In this document: positions 51,251 to 61,026 of the stretch, one piece after another
Layout: every line of letters begins with the position of its first letter
Numbering within the stretch: the first letter of the stretch is position 1
NCBI GenBank assembly: GCA_035699745.1
Contig: DASSPH010000028.1
Coordinates: forward strand, 34,290 to 98,289
Length of the DNA stretch: 64,000 nt
Reading direction: 5' to 3'
From: Vicinamibacterales bacterium
Lineage (GTDB): Bacteria > Acidobacteriota > Vicinamibacteria > Vicinamibacterales > 2-12-FULL-66-21
Notes under the pieces: model-generated
What the model was told of the DNA's origin: nothing
The model's database searches: none
The model's input: the letters and a program-made list of their open reading frames with translations, nothing else
Translations under genes and position numbers: made by a program

Positions 51251-51291
51251 CAGCTGAAAGCCGGGAGCTGACGGCCGGGAGCTGACAGCTC
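51251..51291. repeat. GGGAGCTGAC word-repeat between sdhA and sdhB
   Basis: CCGGGAGCTGAC occurs at 51261-51272 and 51275-51286, a 14-base period, flanked by CAGCTGA and CAGCTC variants. It fills the 54-base gap between the two sdh genes. Confidence 0.75.
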
Positions 51292-51296
51292 GACGC

Positions 51297-53234
51297 TCAT
51301 TTGTAGCTCCGCTGAGAGGGCTTCACGTATTCGAAGTGCAGCGGCTCCTTGTGGAGCTCCGGCGCCGCCCCCACCCCCTTGAATTCCCACGCCGCCGCGT
51401 AGGCGAAATTCACGTCGTCGCGCAGCGCTTCGCCGTCGGGGGTCTGGCTCTCCTCGCGGAAGTGGCCGCCGCAGGACTCGGTCCGGTGGAGCGCGTCGAG
51501 CGCGAGCACTTCAGCGAATTCGAGGTAGTCGGCAACCCGGCCGGCGTATTCGAGGTTCTTGTTCAGGTTGTTCGCCTCGCCGGGGACCGACAGGTTCTGC
51601 CAGAACTCGTCGCGCAGCCGCGGAATCTCGGCGAGCGCGTGGCGGAGCCCCTGTTCGTCGCGCGCCATCCCGACGTGATCCCAGAGCAGCTGGCCGAGCC
51701 GGCGATGGAGCTGGCGCGGCGTCTCCGACCCTTTCACGCGCAGCAGCGCGTCGATCCGCTTCTGCACCGCCGACTCCGCTTCGGCGAACGCGTCGTCGTC
51801 GGTCGTGACGGCGGGGAAGAGGGTGCTGCCCAGGTAGTGGGCCAGCGTATACGGGATGACGAAGTAGCCGTCGGCCAGTCCCTGCATGAGCGCGCTGGCG
51901 CCGAGCCGGTTGGCGCCGTGGTCGGAGAAGTTCGCCTCGCCCAGCACGTGCAGGCCCGGCACGTTGCTCATCAGGTTGTAGTCCACCCACAGCCCGCCCA
52001 TCGTGTAGTGGATGGCGGGATAGATCCGCATCGGCACCGCGTAGGGATCCTCGTCGGTGATCTTCCGGTACATGTCGAAGAGGTTGCCGTAGCGCCCCTT
52101 GATCACCGCCGCGCCGAGCCGTTTGATCGCGTCCGCGAAATCGAGGTACACGGCGAGGCCGCTCTCGCCGACGCCGCGCCCCTCGTCGCAGACGCTCTTG
52201 GCGTTGCGCGACGCGACGTCTCTCGGCACCAGATTGCCGAAGCTCGGATACTTGCGCTCGAGATAGTAGTCGCGGTCCTCTTCGGGAATCTGCTGCGGCG
52301 GCCGCTTGTCCCCCGGGTTCTTCGGGACCCAGACCCGGCCGTCGTTGCGGAGGCTCTCGGACATCAGCGTCAGCTTCGACTGGTGCGTGCCCGAGACCGG
52401 GATGCAGGTCGGATGGATCTGCGTGTAACACGGGTTGGCGAAGAAGGCGCCGCGCTTGTGGGCGCGCCACGCCGCGGTGACGTTCGAGTTCACCGCGTTG
52501 GTGGAAAGGTAGTAGGCGGTGCCGTAGCCGCCGGTGCAGAGCAGGACGGCGTGGCCGGCGTGGCGCTCCAGGGCGCCCGTCAGCAGGTTGCGGCAGACGA
52601 CGCCGCGCGCCTGGCCGTTCACGACCACCAGGTCCAGCATCTCGCGGTTGGGGAACAGCTGCACGCTCCCCTTGTCGACCTGCCGCATCATCGACTGGTA
52701 GGCGCCGAGGAGCAGCTGCTGGCCGGTCTGGCCGCGGGCGTAGAACGTGCGGGACACCTGGGCGCCGCCGAACGATCGGTTGTCGAGCAGCCCGCCGTAT
52801 TCGCGCGCGAACGGCACCCCCTGCGCGACGCATTGATCGATGATGTTGACGCTCAACTGCGCCAGCCGGAAGACGTTCGCTTCACGCGCGCGGTAGTCGC
52901 CCCCCTTGATCGTGTCGCAGAACAGCCGCTGCACGCTGTCGCCGTCGTTCTGGTAGTTCTTCGCGGCGTTGATCCCCCCCTGCGCGGCGATGCTGTGCGC
53001 GCGGCGGGGGCTGTCATGGATGCAGAAGCTCTTGACGTTGTACCCGAGCTCGCCGAGCGAGCTGGCCGCCGAGGCGCCGGCCAGCCCGGTGCCGACGACG
53101 ATGACGGTGTACTTGCGGCGGTTCGCCGGGTTCACCAGCTTCGACTCGAACTTGTGGCGATCCCACTTGTCGGCCAGCGGCCCCGCCGGTGTCCTGGAAT
53201 CCAGAGTCATGGTTCGACGCTCGCTGATCGTCAT
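51297..53234 (-). CDS. sdhA: Succinate dehydrogenase flavoprotein subunit
   Basis: 645 residues starting at ATG 53234, which overlaps the sdhC stop (ATGA); a second ATG eight codons on is possible. [17 protein letters not shown] is the FAD site, [18 protein letters not shown] contains the flavin-binding His, and [14 protein letters not shown] and MGGLWVDY are active-site segments. Length and sequence resemble type B/fumarate reductase-like enzymes. Oxidises succinate to fumarate at the membrane. Confidence 0.97.
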   Translation of the reverse strand: MTISERRTMTLDSRTPAGPLADKWDRHKFESKLVNPANRRKYTVIVVGTGLAGASAASSLGELGYNVKSFCIHDSPRRAHSIAAQGGINAAKNYQNDGDSVQRLFCDTIKGGDYRAREANVFRLAQLSVNIIDQCVAQGVPFAREYGGLLDNRSFGGAQVSRTFYARGQTGQQLLLGAYQSMMRQVDKGSVQLFPNREMLDLVVVNGQARGVVCRNLLTGALERHAGHAVLLCTGGYGTAYYLSTNAVNSNVTAAWRAHKRGAFFANPCYTQIHPTCIPVSGTHQSKLTLMSESLRNDGRVWVPKNPGDKRPPQQIPEEDRDYYLERKYPSFGNLVPRDVASRNAKSVCDEGRGVGESGLAVYLDFADAIKRLGAAVIKGRYGNLFDMYRKITDEDPYAVPMRIYPAIHYTMGGLWVDYNLMSNVPGLHVLGEANFSDHGANRLGASALMQGLADGYFVIPYTLAHYLGSTLFPAVTTDDDAFAEAESAVQKRIDALLRVKGSETPRQLHRRLGQLLWDHVGMARDEQGLRHALAEIPRLRDEFWQNLSVPGEANNLNKNLEYAGRVADYLEFAEVLALDALHRTESCGGHFREESQTPDGEALRDDVNFAYAAAWEFKGVGAAPELHKEPLHFEYVKPSQRSYK

Positions 53235-53893
53235 CGCGTCAGATACACCCAGATCGGGATGATGGCGAAACCGCCGGCGATGACGATCGCCACGATCGTG
53301 CCGAGGACGACGAGCCGCCTGGTGTAGGTCGGGTGGCTGGCGCCGAGCGACTGGAACGCGCTCGAGAAACCATGGCGCAGGTGAAATCCCACCAGCACCA
53401 TCGCGATCACGTAGACCGCCACCCAGACGGGCGAGGAGAAGACCTCGACTTCGGTCCGGTAGAGATCCCGCACCGGCGGCTCGCCGATGTCGTACCACGC
53501 GCCGTACTTGATGTGCGCCACGTGGATGATGACGAACACCAGGATCGCCAGCCCGGTCCAGATCATCGTCGTCGACGCGACCGACTTGCGGCTGGTATGC
53601 CCCGCCCAGGTCTTCTTCGCGTAGGCCACCGGGCGCGCGCGCTGGTTGGCCGCCCACATCGTCACCGCCTTGTAGATGTGGACGACGAAGAAGAGGAGCA
53701 GCGCGATTTCCGCCGGCACGACCAGCGGATTGCCGGCGAGGGCATGCGCGTAGTGATTGAACGTTTCCTGGCCGGCGAAAACGATCAGGTTGCCGAGCAG
53801 GTGAATGATGAGATACGCGAAGAGGAGAAGACCGGTGACGCCGAGGAGGAGCTTCGTACCGACGGAACTGCCAAACACCCGACGAACTGCCAC
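53231..53893 (-). CDS. sdhC: Succinate dehydrogenase cytochrome b subunit
   Basis: 220 residues with about five membrane helices, the single-anchor form of type B enzymes (Bacillus SdhC, Wolinella FrdC), which usually bind two haems b and use menaquinone. His residues in helices ([41 protein letters not shown]) are candidate haem ligands. GTG 53893 is chosen: it lies exactly at the predicted start of a TACAAT -10 element and gives the normal [13 protein letters not shown] lead. Divergent from sucC. Confidence 0.92.
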   Translation of the reverse strand: MAVRRVFGSSVGTKLLLGVTGLLLFAYLIIHLLGNLIVFAGQETFNHYAHALAGNPLVVPAEIALLLFFVVHIYKAVTMWAANQRARPVAYAKKTWAGHTSRKSVASTTMIWTGLAILVFVIIHVAHIKYGAWYDIGEPPVRDLYRTEVEVFSSPVWVAVYVIAMVLVGFHLRHGFSSAFQSLGASHPTYTRRLVVLGTIVAIVIAGGFAIIPIWVYLTR

Positions 53894-53899
53894 ACCGCG

Positions 53900-53950
53900 A
53901 TTGTATCCGAACCCCGGATGCGGAAGGGATCGGCCGTTCTGCACTACAAT
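53900..53950. promoter_or_regulatory. Divergent -10 elements between sdhC and sucC
   Basis: TACAAT on the minus strand (53905-53900) predicts transcription start at about 53893, the sdhC GTG itself. TACAAT on the plus strand (53945-53950) predicts about 53957, eight bases before the sucC ATG. The 71-base gap thus appears to drive both TCA-cycle operons; no -35 boxes are seen. Confidence 0.5.
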
Positions 53951-53964
53951 TGTCAGGATCACCC

Positions 53965-55161
53965 ATGAAGATTCACGAGTATCAGGCGAAGGCCCTCCTG
54001 GCGAAGTACGGCGTCCCGGTCCCGCAGGGTGAGGTCGTGTTCAACGCTCCGGAAGCGGCGGCGGTGGCGCAGCGGCTCGGCGGCGGCACCGTGGTGGTGA
54101 AAGCGCAGATTCACGCCGGCGGACGCGGCAAGGGGGGCGGCGTCAAGGTGGTCAGGAATCCGGCGGAGGCGCAGGCCGCGGCCGAGAAGATGCTGGGCAT
54201 GAACCTGGTCACCTATCAGACCGGACCTGCCGGGCAGAAGGTCCAGCGCGTGCTGATCGAGCAGGGGCTGAGCATCGCGCGCGAGCTCTACCTTGGCATC
54301 GTGCTGGATCGCTCTAGCGAGCGCCTCGTCCTGATGGTCAGCCGGGAAGGGGGCGTCGAGATCGAGAAGGTCGCGCACGAGACCCCCGAGAAGATTCACA
54401 AGGCATTCATTCACCCCGGGCTGGGGCTCAGCGCGTTCCAGGCGCGGAAGCTCGCGTTCGCGCTCGGCCTCGCCGGGCCGCAGGTCGCGCAGGCGGTCAA
54501 GGTGATGACCGCCCTCTACGACGCGTTTGTCGCCACGGACGCCTCGCTGCTCGAGATCAATCCTCTGATCGTCACCGGCGACGGCGCGCTGCTGGCCCTC
54601 GACGCCAAGATGAACTTCGACGACAACGCGCTGTTCCGCCACCCGGAGTTCAAGGAGCTGCGCGACCCGAGCGAAGAGGACCCGCTGGAAGTGGAGGCGT
54701 CGAAGTACAGCCTCAATTACATCAAGCTCGATGGCAACATCGGGTGCATGGTGAACGGCGCCGGCCTCGCCATGGCGACGATGGACATCATCAAGCTGGC
54801 GGGGGGCGAGCCGGCCAACTTCCTCGACGTGGGCGGAGGCGCCAATGCGGAGCAGATCAAGAACGCGTTCCGCATCCTGATGGCCGACCACGGCGTGCAG
54901 GCGGTGTTCATCAACATCTTCGGCGGCATCCTGCGCTGTGACATCCTGGCCGAAGGGGTGATTGCCGCGGTGAAGGATCTGGGGGTGCGCGTCCCGATCG
55001 TCATCCGCATGGAAGGCACCAACGTGGAGCAGGGGAAGCGCATGCTGCGCGACAGCGGTCTGAACTTCCAGACCGCCGATGATATGAAAGAAGGCGCGGA
55101 GAAGGTCGTCGCGGCGGCGGAAGCGTCAGAAAAGCAACTACATGGCCGTACTCATCGATAA
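53965..55161 (+). CDS. sucC: Succinyl-CoA synthetase beta subunit
   Basis: 398 residues from ATG 53965 ([20 protein letters not shown], the usual start; the frame is open a few codons earlier). ATP-grasp segments [19 protein letters not shown] and LEINPLIV, then [18 protein letters not shown] and [13 protein letters not shown]. Makes ATP or GTP from succinyl-CoA with SucD; the two genes overlap by 20 bases. Confidence 0.97.
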   Translation: MKIHEYQAKALLAKYGVPVPQGEVVFNAPEAAAVAQRLGGGTVVVKAQIHAGGRGKGGGVKVVRNPAEAQAAAEKMLGMNLVTYQTGPAGQKVQRVLIEQGLSIARELYLGIVLDRSSERLVLMVSREGGVEIEKVAHETPEKIHKAFIHPGLGLSAFQARKLAFALGLAGPQVAQAVKVMTALYDAFVATDASLLEINPLIVTGDGALLALDAKMNFDDNALFRHPEFKELRDPSEEDPLEVEASKYSLNYIKLDGNIGCMVNGAGLAMATMDIIKLAGGEPANFLDVGGGANAEQIKNAFRILMADHGVQAVFINIFGGILRCDILAEGVIAAVKDLGVRVPIVIRMEGTNVEQGKRMLRDSGLNFQTADDMKEGAEKVVAAAEASEKQLHGRTHR

Positions 55162-56011
55162 GAACACCAGGCTGCTGGTGCAGGGCATCACCGGGCGCGA
55201 GGGGACGTTTCACGCGAAGGCGGCGGCGGCGTACGGAACCACGGTCGTCGGCGGCGTCACTCCCGGCAAGGGCGGCACCACGCACGAGGGCTGGCCGGTG
55301 TTCGACACCGTGGCCGACTGCGTCGCCGCGACGGGCGCCAACGCGTCCGTGATCTTCGTCCCGCCTCCGGGCGGCGCCGACGCAGTGCTCGAAGCGGCGG
55401 ACGCCGGGCTCGACCTGGCCGTCTGCATCACCGAAGGCATCCCCACGCTCGACATGCTGCGTGTCTTCGGCGCCATCCGCGGCGGCAGGACGCGGGTCAT
55501 CGGCCCCAATTGCCCCGGGCTGATTACCGCCGGCCAGGCGAAGGCCGGTATCATTCCCGGCCATATCTGCAAGGAAGGGCGGGTCGGCATCGTCTCGAAG
55601 AGCGGCACGCTGACCTATGAGGCGATCCACCAGCTCACCAGGAACGGGCTGGGACAGACGACCTGCATCGGCATCGGCGGCGACCCGCTGATCGGCACCA
55701 GCTTCATCGACGCGCTGACGCTGTTCGCCGGCGACCCGCAGACCGAGGCGGTCGTGATGATCGGCGAAATCGGCGGCAACGCCGAACAGGACGCCGCGGC
55801 GTGGATCAGGACGCATTTCCGCAAGCCGGTGGTCGGGTTCATCGCCGGCCAGACCGCGCCGCCGGGACGCCGCATGGGGCACGCCGGGGCGATCATCGCC
55901 GGCGGCAAGGGCACCGCGGCGGAGAAGATGGACGCGCTCGCCGCCGCCGGCGTGCGCGTCGTGAAGAGTCCGGCGGACATCGGCGCCGCAGTTCAAGAGG
56001 TCATGCGGTAA
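55142..56011 (+). CDS. sucD: Succinyl-CoA synthetase alpha subunit
   Basis: 289 residues. [15 protein letters not shown] is the CoA-binding start, GPNCPGLI and SKSGTLTYE follow, and the phosphohistidine is His247 in GHAGAII. Complete and standard. It overlaps sucC and is followed by korA after ten bases, so succinyl-CoA production and use share one transcript. Confidence 0.97.
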   Translation: MAVLIDKNTRLLVQGITGREGTFHAKAAAAYGTTVVGGVTPGKGGTTHEGWPVFDTVADCVAATGANASVIFVPPPGGADAVLEAADAGLDLAVCITEGIPTLDMLRVFGAIRGGRTRVIGPNCPGLITAGQAKAGIIPGHICKEGRVGIVSKSGTLTYEAIHQLTRNGLGQTTCIGIGGDPLIGTSFIDALTLFAGDPQTEAVVMIGEIGGNAEQDAAAWIRTHFRKPVVGFIAGQTAPPGRRMGHAGAIIAGGKGTAAEKMDALAAAGVRVVKSPADIGAAVQEVMR

Positions 56012-56021
56012 ACGGCAAACT

Positions 56022-57890
56022 ATGAACAAGGTCGTCAACGACTTCAGCATCCAGGTCGCCACCGTCAACGGATCCGGCAGTCAGACCGCCAATCTCGTGC
56101 TGCTGCGGTCCATCTTCCAGATGGGCATCCCGGTCTCGGGCAAGAACATGTTCCCGTCGAACATCGCCGGGCTGCCGACCTGGTACACCGTCCGCGCCAA
56201 CCGCGACGGCTTCATCGCGCGCAAGAAGGAAGTCGACTTCCTCGTCGCGATGAACGCGGAGACCGCCAGGGAGGACGTGATGACGCTCGAGCCCGGGCGC
56301 GCGGTCCTCTATGACGAGCCGCTGAAACTGAACCAGCTGCGCACCGACCTGACGTTCTATCCGGTGCCGTTCGACAAGATCGTGGCGACCGTCTGCACCG
56401 ACGCCAAGCTGCGGCGGCTGGTCAAGAACATGATTTACGACGGCGTGCTCTCCGAGCTCCTCGGCATCGAGATGGGGGAGATGGAGAAGGCGCTGCGCAA
56501 ACAGTTCGGCAAGAAGGTCAAGGCCGCCGACCTCAACATGGGCGCCCTGAAGGCGGGCGCGGACTACGCGAAGCAGCACCTGACGAAAGCGGATCCGTTC
56601 GCCGTCGAGCGGATGAACAAGACCGGCGGGATGATCCTGATCGAAGGGAACACCGCGGCCGCGCTCGGCGCCATGTTCGCCGGCGTCACCGTCGTCGCCT
56701 GGTATCCCATCACCCCCTCGTCGTCGCTGCCCGAAGCGCTGATCGGCTACCTGAAGAAGTATCGCGTCGACCCGGCGACCGGGAAGGCGACCTACGCGGT
56801 CGTGCAGGCCGAAGACGAAATCGCCTCGATCGGCATGGTGCTCGGCGCCGGCTGGGCGGGGGCGCGGGCGATGACGTCCACGTCGGGGCCAGGTGTATCG
56901 CTGATGAGCGAGTTCGCCGGGCTGGCGTATTACGCCGAGATCCCCGGGGTGGTGTTCGACATCCAGCGCGTCGGACCGTCGACCGGCCTTCCGACGCGGA
57001 CCGCGCAGGGAGACATCGCGTCCACGGCCCTGCTGTCGCACGGCGACACCAAGCAGATCCTGCTCATTCCGAGCTCGGTGGAGGAGTGCTTCGAGCTGGC
57101 CCAGGATGCGTTCGATCTCGCCGAGCGCTTCCAGCAGCTCGTGTTCGTGATGAGCGACCTCGATCTCGGCATGAACACGTGGATGTCGACGCCGTTCACC
57201 TATCCCGATCGCGTCTACGACCGCGGCAAGGTGCTCACGGCGGAGAACGTCAAGGCGCTCGGCGCCGAGTGGGGCCGCTACCGCGACGTGGACGGCGACG
57301 GGATTCCGTATCGCACGATCCCGGACACCGGCATGCCGTCGTATTTCACCCGCGGCTCCGGGCACAACGAACGCGGCCAGTACAGCGAGCGGCCGGACGA
57401 CTATCAGCGGAACGTCGATCGCCTCGCGCGCAAGCACGAGACGGCGAAGCAGCAGGTGCCGGCGCCCATCGTCGAGGACGCCGACGCGGAGGTCGCCATT
57501 GTCGCCTACGGGACGAGCCACTGGGCGGTGGTCGAGGCGCGCACCCAGCTGGAGAAGGAGGCGGGCCTCAAGACCGCCTACATGCGGCTCCGCGCGTTCC
57601 CGTTCCCGGCCGAGGTCGACGCGTTCATCGCCCGCTACAAGCGGGTCTACCTGGTGGAGCAGAACCGCGACGCACAGATGAAGATGCTCCTGCGGATCGA
57701 GCTGCCCGCCGGCGCGACGAATCACGTGCGCAGCGTGCTGCACTACAACGGGCTGCCGATCGACGCACGCTCGATTACCGACGACATCCTGGTGCAGGAA
57801 GGGCGCAAGGCGCGCGACACGGTGGAGGCCGCGGCGGCGGTGGGCCGCGGCGCGGCCGCGGTGGCGACGGCGGCGCGGGAGGGAGAATGA
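56022..57890 (+). CDS. korA: 2-oxoacid:ferredoxin oxidoreductase, fused gamma-alpha subunit
   Basis: 622 residues. The N-terminal ~190 residues are the gamma domain (VNGSGSQTANLVLLRSIFQMGIPVSGKN), fused to the alpha domain beginning LIEGNTAAALGAMFAGVTVVAWYPITPSSSLPE, the pyrimidine/CoA-site signature of 2-oxoglutarate-type enzymes. TSGPGVSLMSEFAGLAYYAEIPGV continues the core. Location beside sucCD and icd supports 2-oxoglutarate as substrate. It ends in an Ala/Arg-rich tail that overlaps korB. Confidence 0.93.
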   Translation: MNKVVNDFSIQVATVNGSGSQTANLVLLRSIFQMGIPVSGKNMFPSNIAGLPTWYTVRANRDGFIARKKEVDFLVAMNAETAREDVMTLEPGRAVLYDEPLKLNQLRTDLTFYPVPFDKIVATVCTDAKLRRLVKNMIYDGVLSELLGIEMGEMEKALRKQFGKKVKAADLNMGALKAGADYAKQHLTKADPFAVERMNKTGGMILIEGNTAAALGAMFAGVTVVAWYPITPSSSLPEALIGYLKKYRVDPATGKATYAVVQAEDEIASIGMVLGAGWAGARAMTSTSGPGVSLMSEFAGLAYYAEIPGVVFDIQRVGPSTGLPTRTAQGDIASTALLSHGDTKQILLIPSSVEECFELAQDAFDLAERFQQLVFVMSDLDLGMNTWMSTPFTYPDRVYDRGKVLTAENVKALGAEWGRYRDVDGDGIPYRTIPDTGMPSYFTRGSGHNERGQYSERPDDYQRNVDRLARKHETAKQQVPAPIVEDADAEVAIVAYGTSHWAVVEARTQLEKEAGLKTAYMRLRAFPFPAEVDAFIARYKRVYLVEQNRDAQMKMLLRIELPAGATNHVRSVLHYNGLPIDARSITDDILVQEGRKARDTVEAAAAVGRGAAAVATAAREGE

Positions 57891-58924
57891 TGGGCGAGCC
57901 AGTCAAGGCCAAGACGAACCGGATCGGACTCGAGATGGCGCCGTATCGCGGCGGCAAGACGACGCTGTGCGCCGGCTGCGGGCACAACGCCATCTCGGAG
58001 CGCATCATCGACGCGTTCTTCGAGATGGGCGTCAATCCGCGCGACGTCATCAAGCTGTCCGGGATCGGCTGCTCGAGCAAGACCCCGGCCTATTTCCTGG
58101 CCGACGCGCACGGCTTCAACTCGGTCCACGGACGCATGCCGTCGGTGGCCACCGGGGCGCTGCTCGCCAACCGTAAAATGATCGCCATCGGCGTCAGCGG
58201 CGACGGCGACACCGGCGCGATCGGCATCGGCCAGTTCGTCCATCTGATGCGCCGCAACGTGCCGCTGGTCTACATCATCGAAGACAACGGCTGCTACGGA
58301 CTCACCAAGGGGCAGTTCTCGCCGACCGCCGACGTCGGATCGACGCAGAAGAACGGCCAGCCCAACGACCTGCCGCCGATCGACACCTGCATGCTCGCGG
58401 TCCAGCTCGGCGCCTCGTTCGTGGCGCGCTCGTTCTCCGGAGACAAGAAGCAGCTGCTCGCGATTCTGAAGGCGGCGATCGCGCACCGCGGCACGGCGAT
58501 GATCGACGTGCTCTCCCCCTGCGTCACCTTCAACGATCACGAGGGTTCGACCAAGAGCTACGCCTACGTGAAGGAGCACGACGAGCCCGGCGGCGAAGTG
58601 AACTTCGTCCCGTTCTTCGAGGACATCAGCGTCGAATACGACCCCGGCACCACCACCGCGGTGACGATGCACGACGGGTCGAAGCTGTACCTGAAGAAGG
58701 TGGCCGAGGAGTACAATCCGACCGACAAGCTCGCGGCGATGCGGCTGATGCACGAAACCCACGCACGCGGCGAGTTCGCCACCGGCATCCTCTACATCGA
58801 GCCGGACAAGGACGACTTCGTCAACCAGCTCAACCTGGTCGACACGCCGCTGGCGTTCCTGCCCACCGGTACCGTCCGCCCCGGACGCGAGGTGCTGGAC
58901 GCCGTGATGGAAGAACACAGATAA
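57887..58924 (+). CDS. korB: 2-oxoacid:ferredoxin oxidoreductase beta subunit
   Basis: 345 residues. LCAGCGHN and GIGCSSKTP supply conserved cysteines for the 4Fe-4S cluster, and GVSGDGDTGAIGIGQFVHLMRRN...IIEDNGCYGLTKGQ is the thiamine diphosphate-binding block. With KorA it oxidises 2-oxoglutarate to succinyl-CoA, reducing ferredoxin. No separate ferredoxin-like delta subunit is encoded nearby. ATG 57887 overlaps the korA stop; the next codon is also ATG and is equally possible. Confidence 0.94.
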   Translation: MMGEPVKAKTNRIGLEMAPYRGGKTTLCAGCGHNAISERIIDAFFEMGVNPRDVIKLSGIGCSSKTPAYFLADAHGFNSVHGRMPSVATGALLANRKMIAIGVSGDGDTGAIGIGQFVHLMRRNVPLVYIIEDNGCYGLTKGQFSPTADVGSTQKNGQPNDLPPIDTCMLAVQLGASFVARSFSGDKKQLLAILKAAIAHRGTAMIDVLSPCVTFNDHEGSTKSYAYVKEHDEPGGEVNFVPFFEDISVEYDPGTTTAVTMHDGSKLYLKKVAEEYNPTDKLAAMRLMHETHARGEFATGILYIEPDKDDFVNQLNLVDTPLAFLPTGTVRPGREVLDAVMEEHR

Positions 58925-58938
58925 CCGGGTCGCGCGGT

Positions 58939-61026
58939 ATGAAGCACACCGTTGTCATCGCCGCACTGGCGGCTGTTCTGTTCGCCAGTCCCGCTGCCGC
59001 CCAGAAGCGCGCGCTCGCCGCCGACGACATCTACAGCCTCAAGGAAGTCCGCGACCCGCAGCGCTCGCCGGACGGCAAGTGGGTGGCCTACGTCGTCTCC
59101 CGCGCCATCAAGGACACCGACAAGAACGACACCGACATCTGGATGGCGAGCTGGGACGGCACTCAGGAGATCCAGTTGACGTCCTCGCCCGACGGCGAAT
59201 CCCGTCCGCGCTGGAGTCCCGACAACAAGTACCTGTCGTTCATCTCCTCGCGCCAGGGGGCGAAGCACGGGCAGTTGTGGCTGATGAACCGCGCCGGCGG
59301 CGAAGCGATCAAGGTCACCGACGTCAAGGGAGGCATCGCCGACTACGAATGGGCGCCGGACGCGACGCGGCTGGTGTTCGTCGTCAACGAGCCGGACCCG
59401 CGCGATCCGAAAGAGGACGAGAAGGCCGATCCGGAGAAGAAGAAGACGCCGCCGCCGATCGTCATCGATCGCTACCAGTTCAAGCAGGACGTGGAGGGCT
59501 ACCTGCGGAACGCGCGGTCGCACCTCTACGTGTTCGACCTGGCGGCGAAGAAGGCGGAAGCCCTCACCAGCGGCACGCGGTTCGACGAGTCGTCGCCCGC
59601 CTGGTCGCCGGACGGGACGAAGATCGCGTTCGTCAGCAAGCGCGGCGACGGGGATCTGGATCGCCACGACAACACCGATGTCTGGGTGATCGACGCCAGA
59701 CCCGGCGCGCAGCCCAGGCAGATCACGACCACGCCGGTGTCTGACGAAGGGCCGCTCTCGTGGAGCCCGGATGGCCGGCAGATCGCGTTCGTGGTCGGAG
59801 AGGAGCTGAAGTACTCGGCCTATTCGCAGAACCGACTGGCCGTGGTGCCCTCGGCCGGCGGACAGCCGCGCTACTTCGCCGAGTCGCTCGATCGGCCGAT
59901 CCGTCAGCCGGTGTGGGAGGAAGGCGGGTCGTCGCTCGCATTCGTGGTGGTCGACGATCGCACGCAGTATCCGGCGCGCGTGACGCTCGCCACCGGCAAG
60001 GTCGAACGCCTGGTCACCGGAAAGAGCGTGATCGCCAACCTGTCCGCCGGGCGGCCCGACGGTTCGTATGCCGTGCTGGTCTCGACCGCCACCGAGCCCG
60101 CGGAAGTCGCGGCCTTCGAGCCCGCGGCCGCTCAGGCTCGAGGGGCGGCCGGGTCGGCGCAGGGCAACGGCACGCTGCGCCGGCTGTCACATCAGAACGA
60201 CGCCTGGTTGAAGAACGTGCTGCTCGGGACCACCGAGGAATTCACGTCGATCAGCAAGGACGGCACCGAAGTCCACGGCCTGCTCGTGAAGCCGCCGACG
60301 TTCAACGCCTCGCAGAAGTATCCGACGCTGCTGCGCATTCACGGCGGCCCCAACGGCCAGGACGAGCACGCCTTCAGCTTCGAGCGCGAGTTCTTCGCCG
60401 CCAACGGCTACGTCGTCGTGGCGGTGAACTACCGCGGCAGCAACGGACGGGGGAGCGCATTTCAGAAGGCGATCTATGCCGACTGGGGCGGCAAGGAAGT
60501 GGTCGATCTGCTGGGCGCCATGGACCATGTGCAGAAGCTTCCGTACGTCGACGCGGCCCGCCTTGGCATCGGCGGCTGGAGCTATGGCGGCATCCTGACC
60601 GACTACACCATCGCGACCGACGGACGGTTCAAGGCGGCGACGAGCGGCGCCGGCAGCGCGCTCCAGCTGTCGATGTACGGCGTCGACCAGTACATCACGC
60701 AGTACGAGCAGGAGATCGGGCCGCCGTGGAAGTCGCCCGATCTGTGGATCAAGATCTCGTATCCGTTCTTCCACGCCGACCGGATCAAGACGCCGACGCT
60801 GTTCATGGTGGGGGAGAAGGACTTCAACGTCCCTGCCGCGGGCAGCGAGCAGATGTATCAGGCGCTGAAGAGCCTCGGCGTCGACACGCAGCTGGTGATC
60901 TATCCCGCCCAGTTCCACGGCATCACGGTCCCGACCTACAAGGTGGATCGGCTGCAGCGCTATCTGGACTGGTACGACAAGTACCTGAAGCCGTCGAAGC
61001 CTTCGACGACGGCGAGCGGACGATGA
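58939..61026 (+). CDS. Secreted S9 family peptidase (prolyl oligopeptidase/DPP-type)
   Basis: 695 residues with signal peptide cleaved near AAAQ (22). An N-terminal beta-propeller built from WSPDG repeats (~35-420) precedes the alpha/beta-hydrolase domain with Ser548 (GGWSYGG), Asp628 (GEKDFNVP) and His660 (QFHGI), the expected triad. HGGPNGQ gives the oxyanion region. Probably a periplasmic or exported oligopeptidase used for peptide scavenging. It overlaps the next gene by four bases. Confidence 0.92.
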   Translation: MKHTVVIAALAAVLFASPAAAQKRALAADDIYSLKEVRDPQRSPDGKWVAYVVSRAIKDTDKNDTDIWMASWDGTQEIQLTSSPDGESRPRWSPDNKYLSFISSRQGAKHGQLWLMNRAGGEAIKVTDVKGGIADYEWAPDATRLVFVVNEPDPRDPKEDEKADPEKKKTPPPIVIDRYQFKQDVEGYLRNARSHLYVFDLAAKKAEALTSGTRFDESSPAWSPDGTKIAFVSKRGDGDLDRHDNTDVWVIDARPGAQPRQITTTPVSDEGPLSWSPDGRQIAFVVGEELKYSAYSQNRLAVVPSAGGQPRYFAESLDRPIRQPVWEEGGSSLAFVVVDDRTQYPARVTLATGKVERLVTGKSVIANLSAGRPDGSYAVLVSTATEPAEVAAFEPAAAQARGAAGSAQGNGTLRRLSHQNDAWLKNVLLGTTEEFTSISKDGTEVHGLLVKPPTFNASQKYPTLLRIHGGPNGQDEHAFSFEREFFAANGYVVVAVNYRGSNGRGSAFQKAIYADWGGKEVVDLLGAMDHVQKLPYVDAARLGIGGWSYGGILTDYTIATDGRFKAATSGAGSALQLSMYGVDQYITQYEQEIGPPWKSPDLWIKISYPFFHADRIKTPTLFMVGEKDFNVPAAGSEQMYQALKSLGVDTQLVIYPAQFHGITVPTYKVDRLQRYLDWYDKYLKPSKPSTTASGR

